33,409 nt of DNA, from assembly GCA_964200075.2 (NCBI GenBank), contig CAXNAA020000033.1, positions 1-33,409 on the forward strand, written 5' to 3'. Below the pieces are notes generated by a model that worked only from the letters and a program-made list of their open reading frames with translations, made no database searches and was not told where the DNA came from. This DNA comes from Sphacelaria rigidula (lineage: Eukaryota; Phaeophyceae; Sphacelariales). Positions within the stretch are counted from its first letter, which is position 1, and each line of letters opens with the position of its first letter. Of the stretch, positions 10,708 to 22,900 are shown one piece after another. Position numbers and translations under genes: made by a program.

Positions 10708-10864
10708 CAACTCATTGGATGCACAAAACAGCGGCGGAGTTTCCACGAGCGAAGCGGTTTCAGGGTTGTCTTATTACCTCAGCGGACACGACTTTCTCGA
10801 CGTACCGAAGCTGGACATCAGTCCACAAGCTTTCCCCCTACTGACCATCGGCGCATGGGTGAAG
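10708..10864 (+). CDS. Exon 1 (first found): start of LamG domain 1
   Basis: This exon encodes 52 residues opening a laminin-G/concanavalin-A-like fold, with GLSYYLSGHDFLDVPKLDIS followed by LLTIGAWVK. That matches the LamG pattern of a displayed first strand and then 'tigaWv'. The acceptor is gctcgccag and the donor is AAG|GTGGGA. The exon begins with the last base of a codon, so at least one earlier exon ending in phase 2 is expected. No convincing partner, start codon or signal peptide was found upstream. Confidence 0.65.
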
Positions 10865-12334
10865 GTGGGAACAGAAAGTCAGCGAATTATAATTCGAAAG
10901 AGTAGACATTATCGCACAGTTTAACAAAATCCCCTTTTTTACAGATCACGAGGTGTTTGCGTGTGATTTGAAAATAACAGATGAGGCGACTTGTGGCACA
11001 CTAAACGGTGAAGGTGCTTACATTTGAATACAGCGAGCTTTACCTGGACTTGTACGATAACATGTCAACAATACATGCATACAACAGAAAAATATTACTT
11101 TGCATCATGTCCACCGCTGTATAACTCATGCGACACGGCTCAAAGACGTCGAGCGGCTAGATCAAGTTCAGACAGGCCCCTAGACAAGAAAAAAACACTC
11201 ATGTACCAATAACGAAAACCCTGTTTTGCCCCGACGTACAGCTCTCGTGAGACGGCTCCCGAGACAGTAAACGGCCATATTAGTTTCAGGCCAAGTACTA
11301 GACATGGAAATGAGATTCCACGTACGAATGGTAGGGCCCTGTTTCGCCCCGATTCTGAGAGATTCTCGCTCAACGTTTCATGTTAGTGCCTCATCATTCA
11401 CTCGTTCCGCTCGTGCTCCAACTTTGTCCCCGCGCTGTCCTTGTCCCCGCACACGTTGCTGCACGCAAACTCAGATCCTAGGCTACGCTAAGCAGGGTTC
11501 GCGTAATGGGTTTGGCTCTTCCCGATATCTCTTTGCTGATACTAGCAGCGACCAATACAACAATACCGGTCGTTTCGTCGCCCTTGACTACCGGGGGGGG
11601 ATTGGAGGGGGGAAGGGGGCAGACGAAGATTTACCGAGCCAGGGACCAGGGTGGGCTCTCGGTACGGGGTCGGATGGAAACGGTGTGCTAGGGTTGGGTC
11701 AGGTTGCAGAGTTGTCAAGGTAAGCTCGAACATCGCCACGTATCCTCATGATATATCTTCTCTTGATCGCCGTGATGTTGGAACGCTTCTAGTGCGGGAT
11801 GAGCGACGCGCGCTCGCGCAGACGTTATTACCTTCCGGGATAGTGCCCTGGGGCGGCTGCGTGGGTGCCGTCGGTGCGAGTGAAGCGTAACAGGCGGGGG
11901 AGAAAGATCACTGGCTAATAGGTGGCAATTGATTTATCTTACTAGGCCATCGGTCGAACAAAGCCTCTTTCGGAGGAGGTGCAATATGGGTTGAAATGAA
12001 ATTTTAAAGGGTCTCGTCGGTACGGCGAACAGATGCTATCAGCGACGTTACACACAGACCAATAAATCAAACGGATAGTCCTCCGTTGGGTTGTCCTCGT
12101 GTACCGGACACAGCGTTCCATGCGTTTCGGAGCAAAATACCAAAAAACCAATAATAGTGTGTAGGGATATACGCGCAAGCGTTGGTAATCGAATGATGGT
12201 ATGAGCGGTGCTGCAAAGAGCACATCATTATTCTCTTGAAGATAATGTATCGGGATAATTACAATGCCGGACATACTGTATGCCAGGACGTGGCTTCTTC
12301 TCCGGCATCTTCCCCTGCATTTCGTTCAAGGTAG

Positions 12335-12370
<36 letters not shown>

Positions 12371-13865
12371 ACCCCGGAATGATCAACCGGTGCTGTTGGC
12401 CGTTGGTCCGCTGCGCGGGGCTTCGTAGACGAAAAATAGCAGGTGGTTCTACAAAAGCACTGCAACAGAGCGATGTTCTCTTTCGAGTGCATCCTTGGTT
12501 AGGGGGAACGTAACGTAAGCTACTACCCAGTGATCTTTACGTCTGCTGCTCATGTGTAGGTTTCTCGTGTCCGTGTCGGTGCTTGTTTGTCTCGACATTC
12601 TTTGGATGAGAATCGTATCTTTGTTCAGCCAATCAGGAAACTGCGTGCCACTTCGCCCTTCTGTCAGTGTCGCTCAGCATCGCTCTTTTATGGTTGTTTT
12701 CCAACTGTTACTAAAATGCGACAGTTGCTCCCGGCGCACGATCCTTCTTCCAAACCAACAGATGGACGTTCGTTGCAGCGGTATACAGTCAAGAAGCTGG
12801 AAATGCCACTCTGTTCGTCAACGGACAAACTGTTACATCACAGACTTCAATTCCCAAGGCAACCGGTACATGGGGTGAGATGTCTGAATCAAAGGGAAGA
12901 TTCATCGAGAGTGTGTTAATCGTCGTACATGACCTGATCGCCTACGAGTCATGATCCAGCAGTCGTTACACAATGGCTGTACCCAAGGTGAACAAACATT
13001 TGTAACCGTCGATCGGCATACAGCGCCGGAAGCCGCACGCTATGACGGGAATGTGTCCCGCCCTATGCGATGATATTGGGTATATCCAACACGTTTGCCT
13101 CTCTGAGACTCTTGGTTAAAACATGGCGGAAGTGGCAGAAACACCCACCGTCCCCCTCATGTCTTTCTTTTTCTTGCCAATGCCTTCCTTCCATGGTACC
13201 TTCCCCCAATGTGGTGTGTTACTATGTGGTGTTTTTTTCTCATGTCTAGTATATTCTGTGAACGTACCTACGGCTGTCCCTCATTTGTCTGCGTTCAGCG
13301 GGGTGTACCTGGCCGGTGCAAACCCGACATGGTATATTCCAGCATGATCAGAATGTGGGGTACCGCGCCTTTGTTCTCGGAATTGACGTTATAAGTAACA
13401 TATGTACCTTGATTTGCTTTTAGACCCCCTAACCAATGTAGGTATGGGTGTGTAAAGGGCACAGACGAAGTGACCCCGGCGGTTACAGTCCGACTCAGGC
13501 GTAGTAGAGGTACAAGGATAAACCTATGTGAATATTGTTGCTATGGTTGGTGATCTTTGGTACCCCGAGTTTGGCCCCTATTTTCTGTTTGGCTTTCGCG
13601 TGTCGAGTGGGAACATCGGGCTTTCCCCCCAGCAGTCCGAACGGTCGCCAGCGACACCAGGTTTGATGGGATTAACAATAGTTCCTTTTTATGTTTCTCG
13701 CGCCTGCGTTCATTATTCTGGGTCCTATCTCATGTTTTTGGTTTTGACGTCATTACACCTTGTTTTGGGTAGTGAGCCGGTGACCACGGAAGGTGTCCGC
13801 ATCGGATGCCGGGTTTGAAAATAGTAGTTCTGTGCAGATATCGGAACGGTTTTGAATGTGAAGAC

Positions 13866-13937
<72 letters not shown>

Positions 13938-16900
13938 CTTCGTGTGCGCAATGTATGTATACGCTACTATGGACAGCTAGAAAGTAGATATATCACATCG
14001 ACACCATCAAAATGTCACACTTTTGCACTTGCACCATGCGTCGTGTCGAATGCACCGCTTGTATTTTCTCCCCAATGCTATCGGCATAGAACATGGAAAC
14101 GGTGAGAGCTTTGGCGCGCTTCGTGTAGGGGCGGGCCCGGGTGAAGACGGAGCGGCCGATGGGGGCTCCGGTCTAGTAGCGTACGTGGACGAGGCATTTG
14201 TGTACGGGACGGCACTGACGGTGGACGAACTGAACTATCTATTCCAGGCAGCCCAGGTATGATCGGGGAATCATCCTCTCAGTACAATTCCACTTGTAGA
14301 ACATCGATTTCCCCTCCATCGTGTATCGCCCGATAATGTATTCCTGGGAACTTGAGGATCGACGTGGTTACTTAAGACGTTGCTCGTATCACTGGTGCTC
14401 ATGAGACCACTCGTATACCTCCTGCACTGAAGGGAAAATGATATCGTTGAAGGATTTCGAGAAAACATGGCTTTGTCAAGTCTGCAAATGGAATTGTGCT
14501 CCATTCAGCTCTTTGTATATTTCCGCATCTAATGATGAAACGCCCTACCTCTACTTCATATTTGAGAGTAAATATTGGGCAGTTGAACGACGGTTCGTGT
14601 TCCCAGCGCATTCGAACGGTCGTGATATACGACACGGCCGAGGGTTTTGTGGATGGTGGAGGAAGGGCATCACAAAGTTCTATTTTTTCGTTCCCTGCTA
14701 CCCCACCGTTGAAGCGGTGTTGAAGATGTTGATTCCACTGAGAAACGTCTCTCACGGCCACGATTTCATGCACCGTGACCCTGTCGTCCTACCTGTGGAC
14801 CTCGACAAAGACTATGTACAAACACTCCAGGAGTATTTCTGAACTCACTGCCATTGATGTATATACCCTTTGGCACCTTACAAAACGCCTGGCAAAATAT
14901 ACGTATCACGTGATCCGTGCTTCACACACGGTACCTGTTGTTGGTGCTGCCTTTTGTTAAGCTCAAGTAGTCAAGAGAATTTCGGCAGTGCATCCACAAT
15001 GTATGAAGACAATATCAAGAGCTCTCCCACACGCTTTCGCCTTCCGCGCACAGTAAGACCTTCTGTGTGTTATCACTCTCCAGGTCCCGCTTCCTCCATC
15101 GGCCGGCTCGGCAGGGTACGCCTTGAGACTGCAGGGGTCCCGGTGCATAGAAGCGACTTCCCCCCTTGGGTCTGAGGCAGCGCGAGAGCTTGTCGTGGGC
15201 GCGTGGCTGCACCCGTCGCAAGTGCGTGTGTGGCCGCTGCTATCATCTGGGTTTTGCTCAACTCGAGATATCTTTCATTGTTGAGGATACTGTTTTGCCA
15301 TGATGTGGGATGTGGACATGCTCCATTGACTGGGATGTTTGCGGCTGGCTGAACCGTCTTCCAATTGCGGAGACGTTTGCTATCGTTGTGTTGTTTGCCC
15401 TACCGGCATGTTGTACAGTTTTTTCTGCTTGCGCCGGCGGGATATTTTTTGTTTACTGGAGTGTTGCCTAATGCTTGTACATCGTGAAGATACACATACA
15501 GAAGTGTCCCCCACCTTGAGCGGGTATTTTGAAGGTGGTTCCTCACTATATATGTACATACATACATTGAAATATTCCCATAGGCTGAGGTAGGTACGTA
15601 TTGAAACATGCAAGAAGACTGAATGATGCCGATACGATGCGCAGTTGAAAATAACAGGAATAAAAACTGGCTCCTGATAAACATTGAGACAGCATGAATC
15701 CTCTTCGATCAGCACGTGCTTTTTTCTGGTATTGCGTGGCTCAAGCGGCAACCATCCCCTTCCGGCGCGATGTACTCCAATTCGAGGGCAGGTACTTCAG
15801 CGCGAAGTGGGACTGATAGATTGGAAAGGGGTGGATGGAGACACTGTCCGAGTCACCATGTGGCACGACACGTCCGCAAATCTCACTAGAGTTCGGCTGC
15901 GGCTCAGCAGTACTCTGGACTGGTCGGCGCCCTGTCCATACCTGGAGGTGATGGTGCATACACATCGTGGTATTTCGGCGGAAGCGATAACGTGTTTTTG
16001 AAGCACAGACACGCACCCGCGCTTGTTTGGCGCGTTGTGTACTTCTTTTCGAACGTACCTCCACGCCATCAGGGCAGTCACAGACTGAAGTTCCACTTGG
16101 TACACTCAGCCCAAGATTTCGTGCCCGTGCTATTCCTGGTGAAACCTCGGCGTGGGGTTGATAATGAGAAGCGCAGCACTTCAGAAAATCGGCAGGCAGA
16201 GAGTGTAGTTCCATATGCTGTTGCTCCCAACCCATACAGAGAGTAAATACATGCGCGTACACCGGTGTCGCCATCGCTACATCTCGTGCCATTGCTACCT
16301 CTCGCGTACCCCTGCGGTGAGGTTATGGAACACAGTGGTTCAAGGGTTCGTGCTCATATTTTGCCGTAGAAACAAGAACGTTGTGCACCATTTCCGTCTC
16401 TTTGCCGGAATGAGAAGAAGAAAAGATCATTTGCACACTTCTCTCGCACGAGGCAGCACTGCAGAAGTGATCAACTATCGATTTTTCTCATCTTCCGTTG
16501 CCACACCCTTTGCCCCATTGCCGCGCGGAAGCCGGATACATGGAGCCATGTTAGGGTAGGCTGGAATACATCGTACGCTCAGGCGTACATCAACGGATCT
16601 TTGTGCGAAAGTGCCGCAATGTTGGATTATCCGAGTAATGACATGGATATCGGAGGTAAGGGACAGGATGTACGAGATTCCTTACTGATTGGCGCGTGGC
16701 GGGGAGCACCTGACGGTACCGGCACGGACCAGAGAGGCGGATACTACAACGGTGTTGTTGACAATATCGAGGTTAGTTCCAACGCCTTCTGATCCATTGA
16801 ATCCCAATGCCATACCGTACCGCTTCCCTGCACACCCTCTCTAGCTCGAACGTTTAGCACCGTGACTCTCCCATGTTTGAGGAAATACAAAACTAGCACC

Positions 16901-19900
16901 ATTCGGCTACCGTTGACACTACCGTTCCTGAGCTGGGTATGTAACATGCAAGTAGTGAGTGTCTGACCCGTTTCACATCGGTTTTCACTCGCCGTTTCCT
17001 CGGGTCATATGTTCTTTATCCTACGTACATACAAAGTACCATGTGTTGCCGATTGCCAATTAGCTGCTCCTGGCATCCTGATATGGTACCGGCTCGGTGG
17101 TTGCAGCCCCATTAGTAACCCAGCCTCCCAACGGATGTACGCAAGATCGACACGTACTGTACCGTTCAAACATGTCGTAGAAATTGGAAATGCATACAAT
17201 CACCCCGTACACATTCTTCGATATCGCCCCCCCCCCCCCCCCCCCCCCCCCCCAACCCACACCCCAACCTCCACCTCTCTCCGGCCGTGCCATCCTATCC
17301 ACCNNNNNNNNNNCATCGTTTCATTATGAGAAAATCCCCAAACCCCCCCCCCCACCTTTTTCTTTCTCCCCCCCCCCCCCCCCCCCCCGTGCTCCTGTAA
17401 TCGACATTCCCCGTGGTATCGTGTAACCAGGTCTGGTCCTCACCAGTCATGTACGGATCACGAGATCCCCGTGTCCCTCTCACAGGCTTCGAGCCGGGTC
17501 TAGTAAGCCTTTGGACATTCACCGAAGGTCGAGGAACTGTGACGGTCGACTCTGCGTCATGGAGAAAACCCGCAGACGGTACCGGTGCCCCCGGCATCGC
17601 ACGATTTGGGGTCCTTACCCCTGCAGTGGCTGTCGCATCGCCTAGCGCTGCGCTGTCAACATCTGACAGCTCTAATGGTGTGTCCCAAGTAATCAAAACC
17701 TCAGGAATCCTTCGTAGCTATGTAGGGGAGGGGGGGGCTTATTGGTTGCTTGCCTTGGTCGTTTGACCGTTGACCATGCACCCCTTTGGAGACGGAGCAC
17801 CGTTCCTACTCCTATTAAAGACGCGTCCAACATTTGGGCGCTCATGTACTTTTTTCGATACGAATCGTCGTACTTGTCTTATCCTCTTCCTGTTTTGCCG
17901 TCTGTGGTCACCAGCTATCTCGTAGTATAGCGATCGTTTTGTCGCTACTATCTGGTGCTCCAAACGATTTCATGCCACATTCGTTTAGTTCCCACATTTC
18001 CCCTCGAGCACTTGACTACGCTAGCCCACCTTATTCCAGCCTGCCCTTTCGGGCGGGGGGAAAAGGAGGAATCATTTAAAAGCTCGAATGTGGAGAGCAA
18101 AACGGCCTTTCCTAGCAGGTGTCCTGTCGGGTTTCGCCCATCCATTCCTTTGCCGTGTCTCTTGCAGCGCACAATACTACCAGAAAGGTTGGGTTCTTCA
18201 AGTAATGGCGGCGATGCTGGAGCTTGAACCACAGATTGCGATTTTGTTTCCGGCTATCGCGACTAGTGAATGCAACCACAATGGTGCTTACTTCGAACAA
18301 ATTGCCATATGTTCCCGCACGTTTCCCAAGTAAAACGTTACCATAACATCGTTACAAAACATGACACGCACTGCGTACAATGACACAACAGCAGACTTGC
18401 GTAGAGTGGATACCTACTTCTACCAATAATATTCCTTCTCATGCCGTGAATCGAACTCCCAGGGGGGGCCCAACGTCCAAGCGCACCGCTTCTTGCTTGG
18501 ACAGTCTCCACTGCTCCGGAGGGCGGCCTCGCACGGTCGTTCGATACACGCCCGTTTGTTTTCCGGATAAACGGAACAGACGCGCATCTACGCTCGCTAT
18601 TCGCTGTATTCACTACAGCGCCCGAAGGAGGGGTGCTTGAGGTTGCTGCACCGGTTGGGGGTGACGGCGGTGGAGTGCGTCCATCGCGCGCAGATATGCT
18701 AGATACTCCTGGGCGGATATTACGGGTGGGTGATGCTGTGCCATTGGGTACAAGGTTAATGTATACACCGAATTCGGGAGCGCATGACCCATGGCCCTAC
18801 GAGAATGGTGTTTCTTGGGATGCTGATGAAGATTGGACCACGGAAGCCACGCCGTATGATTGGTTGGCGTATCGAGTGGAGACTACGGACGGTGCCGAGA
18901 TTTCTATAAATGAGGCGGTGGTGGCGTTGAGCGTTCGTCCGGACGAAACTCGCTCACGGTTGAGCTGGCCGTCCAAGGTGTGGATCTTATGAATTTGGGG
19001 AACGATTCAGGGTCGTTTTTATTTGCTACTTTCGACCTGAAATAGTGGAACACGAAATATCTGATTTTTTCTTCTTTTGCAACGTACGCATTGGAAGTCA
19101 TCATTTACTACCAGCGATAGCTTCGTAAATCGCCGGAACGGAGTATGGCAACCTCTTAATACCCCCTCCTTGATGAAGTTCCGGCATTTTATATTATGGG
19201 ACTGGTTATTTCCGGGGAAAGGATGTATCGTTCTCCGTCGGGACTTAGAGTGTTACCTTTTTCTGTGGCCGTAGGAGGGCTACTACTGCCCTTTTTGTTT
19301 TTGTGCGATTAGGTCCCATGGACGAGACAGGCGTCATTTTTTGAAAATAGTATTATCTCCTTTCGGTACCACCTGATGCCACAGATATAGAATCGCGCAG
19401 CAACTTGCATGTGTTGTTTCTCCGGCATTGAAGATAGTATCGCTTGCCTGTATGTTTTCTACTGATGACATACATCCAAGCAACAACCTTTGGTGAAAAA
19501 CATGGGCTGGAAATGCACAACACCCATATGCAATATTCTGTCGCGGAAACTTCAGAACCATTGGTTCAGTGCAGCTGGTAGTGCGTGTCAAATGTGGTGT
19601 CAGTGGGTTCCGAACAACTATGTTGGCTACGACTATGTAGCGTATAATATAGAGTGCTACGCAGTACAGGGCGTAAGGGCCATTCCGTCCCTCGACACAA
19701 CAGTGCATGATGTCGATGCATTGTACCAACAGGCAGCACCGTACACGATTGTGATAACCCTGCAAGTTCGGTCGGAGCTATGCCGTACAGTACATGCAGT
19801 ATAGTAAAGTGTTGCATGACTCGTGCTTTGGTATCAGCATATCAAATGCGTGAAAATGACTGTCCTGCGTCTACTCCACGTCCTTCGGTCTGCAGTCCGT

Positions 19901-22900
19901 CGACCGTCACATCCCCAAGTGTTTCATTCGATAGCCACCCGTTATCACGGTGTAGCGCACAGCCGTTGGTTCAAACTAACCGAGGCCCCCCAAAAAATTC
20001 GATTTGGTTCGAGCAGCGTGTTTCTGTCACTTGTAACAACTCGGATGAATAGCTTCGTCAGCGATGCGATTTGATCAGCCATCACTTTCTTCTCCCCCTG
20101 GCTACCGTGCGGCATCGTGCGCCCCACGTGCGACATGACCGTGTGAAACACGCATGTAATTTCGCGCCTGCTGCGCGCTTTTGTGATATCGGAAAAATCC
20201 TTCCCCACACTGAAAAATCAAGGACATTACTCTCTACGACTACGAGATCCAAGACGTGGACGCTTGGGAGGGGCGAGGCACCCCGCTGCAGGTGTCTCTA
20301 GCGGTTACCGAAACCCTGGGAACAGGTGCGCACGGGCCAACCGTGTCCCTTTCAACCAACGATGGACTAAGTTTTGCCGCACAGAGATCGGGGGACGGCT
20401 TGAAAGATCGATCAACGGTATTTGTCGCAGATTTGGCGGATGCAAATACCGCTATTTCCGCAATAACTCTGCACACAACAGCCGACGACGGGGCTGTAGC
20501 CGCATCGGGCATTATTTCCTTAGGCGCTTGTGATTCCGGGGCGTGTGGGATGGCAACTTCCGAGGGAATAAACGTGACCGCTGCTAATGGGAGCAGGGCG
20601 GGCTGGTGGGATCGGGGGGACGAGTCTAGTGAGGACGAACGGGTGGAGCAGAACATCTCGTTCGGTTATCGGATGGGGACGCTTCCAGTGCTCAAGGATG
20701 TTTGGCCGATTGCTGCTCCCGTCGGGGGGGGGCTCATTGTAGAGGTGAGGTTCCAGGGAGCAGCGGCGGGGGAGGACGTTGAGGGTGTCCTTTAGTGAAG
20801 CATACCCTTCCGATTGTAGGTACTACTACGGCGGTATGTGGAATGATATGTTAGAACGCGTGCAGTTATGCACAAAGATCCTCGCTCGATGTGTGACTTA
20901 GCCAGAGACATACGATGGAGGTACTTTGGGACTCTGAATACTTCAATCGGGGTTCTAGCACCCGAAGTACCAGTCGACATTCGTAGCCACTACGACCTGT
21001 CCGAAACGTTCCTTCGACACCCTCCCACACAATATATAACCCGTGTGGGTGTATTCTCGAGTACACAGCGTTGTAATAACCCAAAACACAACTGGCTTAT
21101 TCTTTTGCCCCAGGACGAGTCTGGTCTGGCAAAAACCCGGCGTGCTCCGTCCCGGGTTTGTAGAGGTGCGACGCCAATGGTCTAATGACTATGACATGCA
21201 TGATCATGAGTACACCCCCCCAGGACTTCGTCCTCTGTCGCTTCAAATGACATGCATTCTGGTAATGATCACGCAGTACGTCCATCGTACGAATCATAAC
21301 TCGAAAAATGTATGCTTTCCCATTTTTTTGTGTAACCAGATCCGGGGGACGAATTTTGGAGTCTCCGACTACGTATGCGTATTCGGCGATTACAGCGACG
21401 GGCAAACGACAGTGGCAACCCACGTGGCACCCGGCCTTATTGAGTGTCCAATAGCCGCTGCTCCCACGGATATTGACGGAAATAGCATTCCTGGCTCATC
21501 CTCAATTCATCTCTTGAGCGCCGTTGGGTTTCATAGCAACCGCCTCGCATTTTCATACTACACACCGCCAACCCTATTGGGCGTGGCTCCAAATTTCGGG
21601 CCTGTCGATGGGGGTACCAGCGTTATCATCACAGGCCTAGGGTTTTCCAATCGCGGCAGAATTGAATGTTCGTTTGGAGGGGTGAAAGTTCAAGGCCATA
21701 TGTTGTCAGAGACTGAGGTGGCTTGCACATCGCCTGCTATGGTTGCCCCCAGTGCGATACCGGATTCATCTGACGGATTCGTTTCGATTCTGATAACCGT
21801 AAACGGATTGCACTACGGCTATGACGCTGGCGGGTGGTCGGAACAGGTTATGTACGAGTATGTAGAAGTTCCTGTGGTGTCGTTCTTTCGACCGACAACC
21901 GGCCCGCCGAACTATTACGCAGCATCACAAAGCGGCGGCGGGAAGTTGGAGGCGACCATCACCGATTCGGAGATGACGAACAGCCGATATATGACCGTTT
22001 ATGGAGCACATTTCGCGAATACGGTTTACCTCTCTTGTCGCTTCGGTGCCTTGCTGACCACCGCAACGTATATTTCTTCGTCGGAGGTGCGATGCCGCAT
22101 CCCACCGTATTCCGCGACAACAGGCGATGCACCCGTTGTTTCTGTGACTACGAACGGGGTAGACTTTAGCCGAGAGGGGGCACCATCCGCGACGTTCACG
22201 TACGTCTCCTCGCCGGAAATGTCGGTACTCTCTCCCAGGCTCGGACCGGCAATCGGAGGAACGCGGGTGACAGTTCTCGGGAGGAATTTTGTCGGCGGCG
22301 GGACTGCAGTGGACGAGGCCTCATTGCTCTGTCGGTTTGAGGTGGAGGATCAAGCTTCGATTAGCACTGAGAGCAGTAATGCCGCAGTTTCGTGGGATGT
22401 CCAAGCGGTCGTCGAATCCGACAGTGTCGCTACATGTTTGTCTCCTAAGGTTGCTTCGGTCATGTCAGGGGGCATGATTCACGCTGGGGTGCGAGTATCT
22501 TCAGACGGGGGCTGGAGCTATTCAGCTTCGTCCATGCGCTTTCTTTTTTATGTGCAGGCAACTGTCACATCCGTCACGCCGGCCACCGCGCCGGCTTCCG
22601 GTGGAAGTGATATAATGATTTCCGGGAGCGGGTTTTTACCTGGGAATGGACTCCCGCTCTGCTTGTTCACACCGACGAAGGTGTATGTTCATGGTGCGCG
22701 TAGCGGGGAGGAACAGAGAGCCGGAAACGTCGTTGTTACTAATGACTACCCTCTTGACACCTTCACAGGCGCAGCGACGTGGCTATCGAATGAACTAATC
22801 GAATGCAAGGCGCCGATCATGGAACTGGACAGTGGCACCGCCGTGACATTTAAGGTACGCGTTTCTAACAATGGCCTGGATGAGTCTTCAAGCGCCGGCG

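Noticed and set aside
13725-13951. Poly-Leu, poly-Cys or poly-Gln open frames
   Set aside because: They are translations of the CAA microsatellite in three frames, and none joins the neighbouring exons.
14399-14842. Opposed frames of 124 and 134 codons between exons 4 and 5
   Set aside because: Neither continues LamG 1 or begins LamG 2, and exons 4 and 5 join cleanly in phase 0 without them.
15741-16292. 183-codon - strand frame
   Set aside because: It overlaps LamG exon 6 and an intron. Its translation is rich in Cys, His and Arg with no domain, so it is an antisense shadow.
18440-18475. B-box-like GAGTTCGATTC on the - strand as a second tRNA-like element
   Set aside because: No A box at the right spacing. 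It overlaps a splice acceptor and coding exon.
19490-19804. 104-codon + strand frame as a possible missed exon
   Set aside because: No cadherin-like or LamG motif, and exons 9 and 10 already join in phase. Only transcript data could rescue it.
21043-21339. Exon 11 extended upstream to 21043
   Set aside because: The frame is open, but a strong acceptor sits at 21339/21340 and the IPT text begins exactly there. The upstream part contains the inverted repeat.
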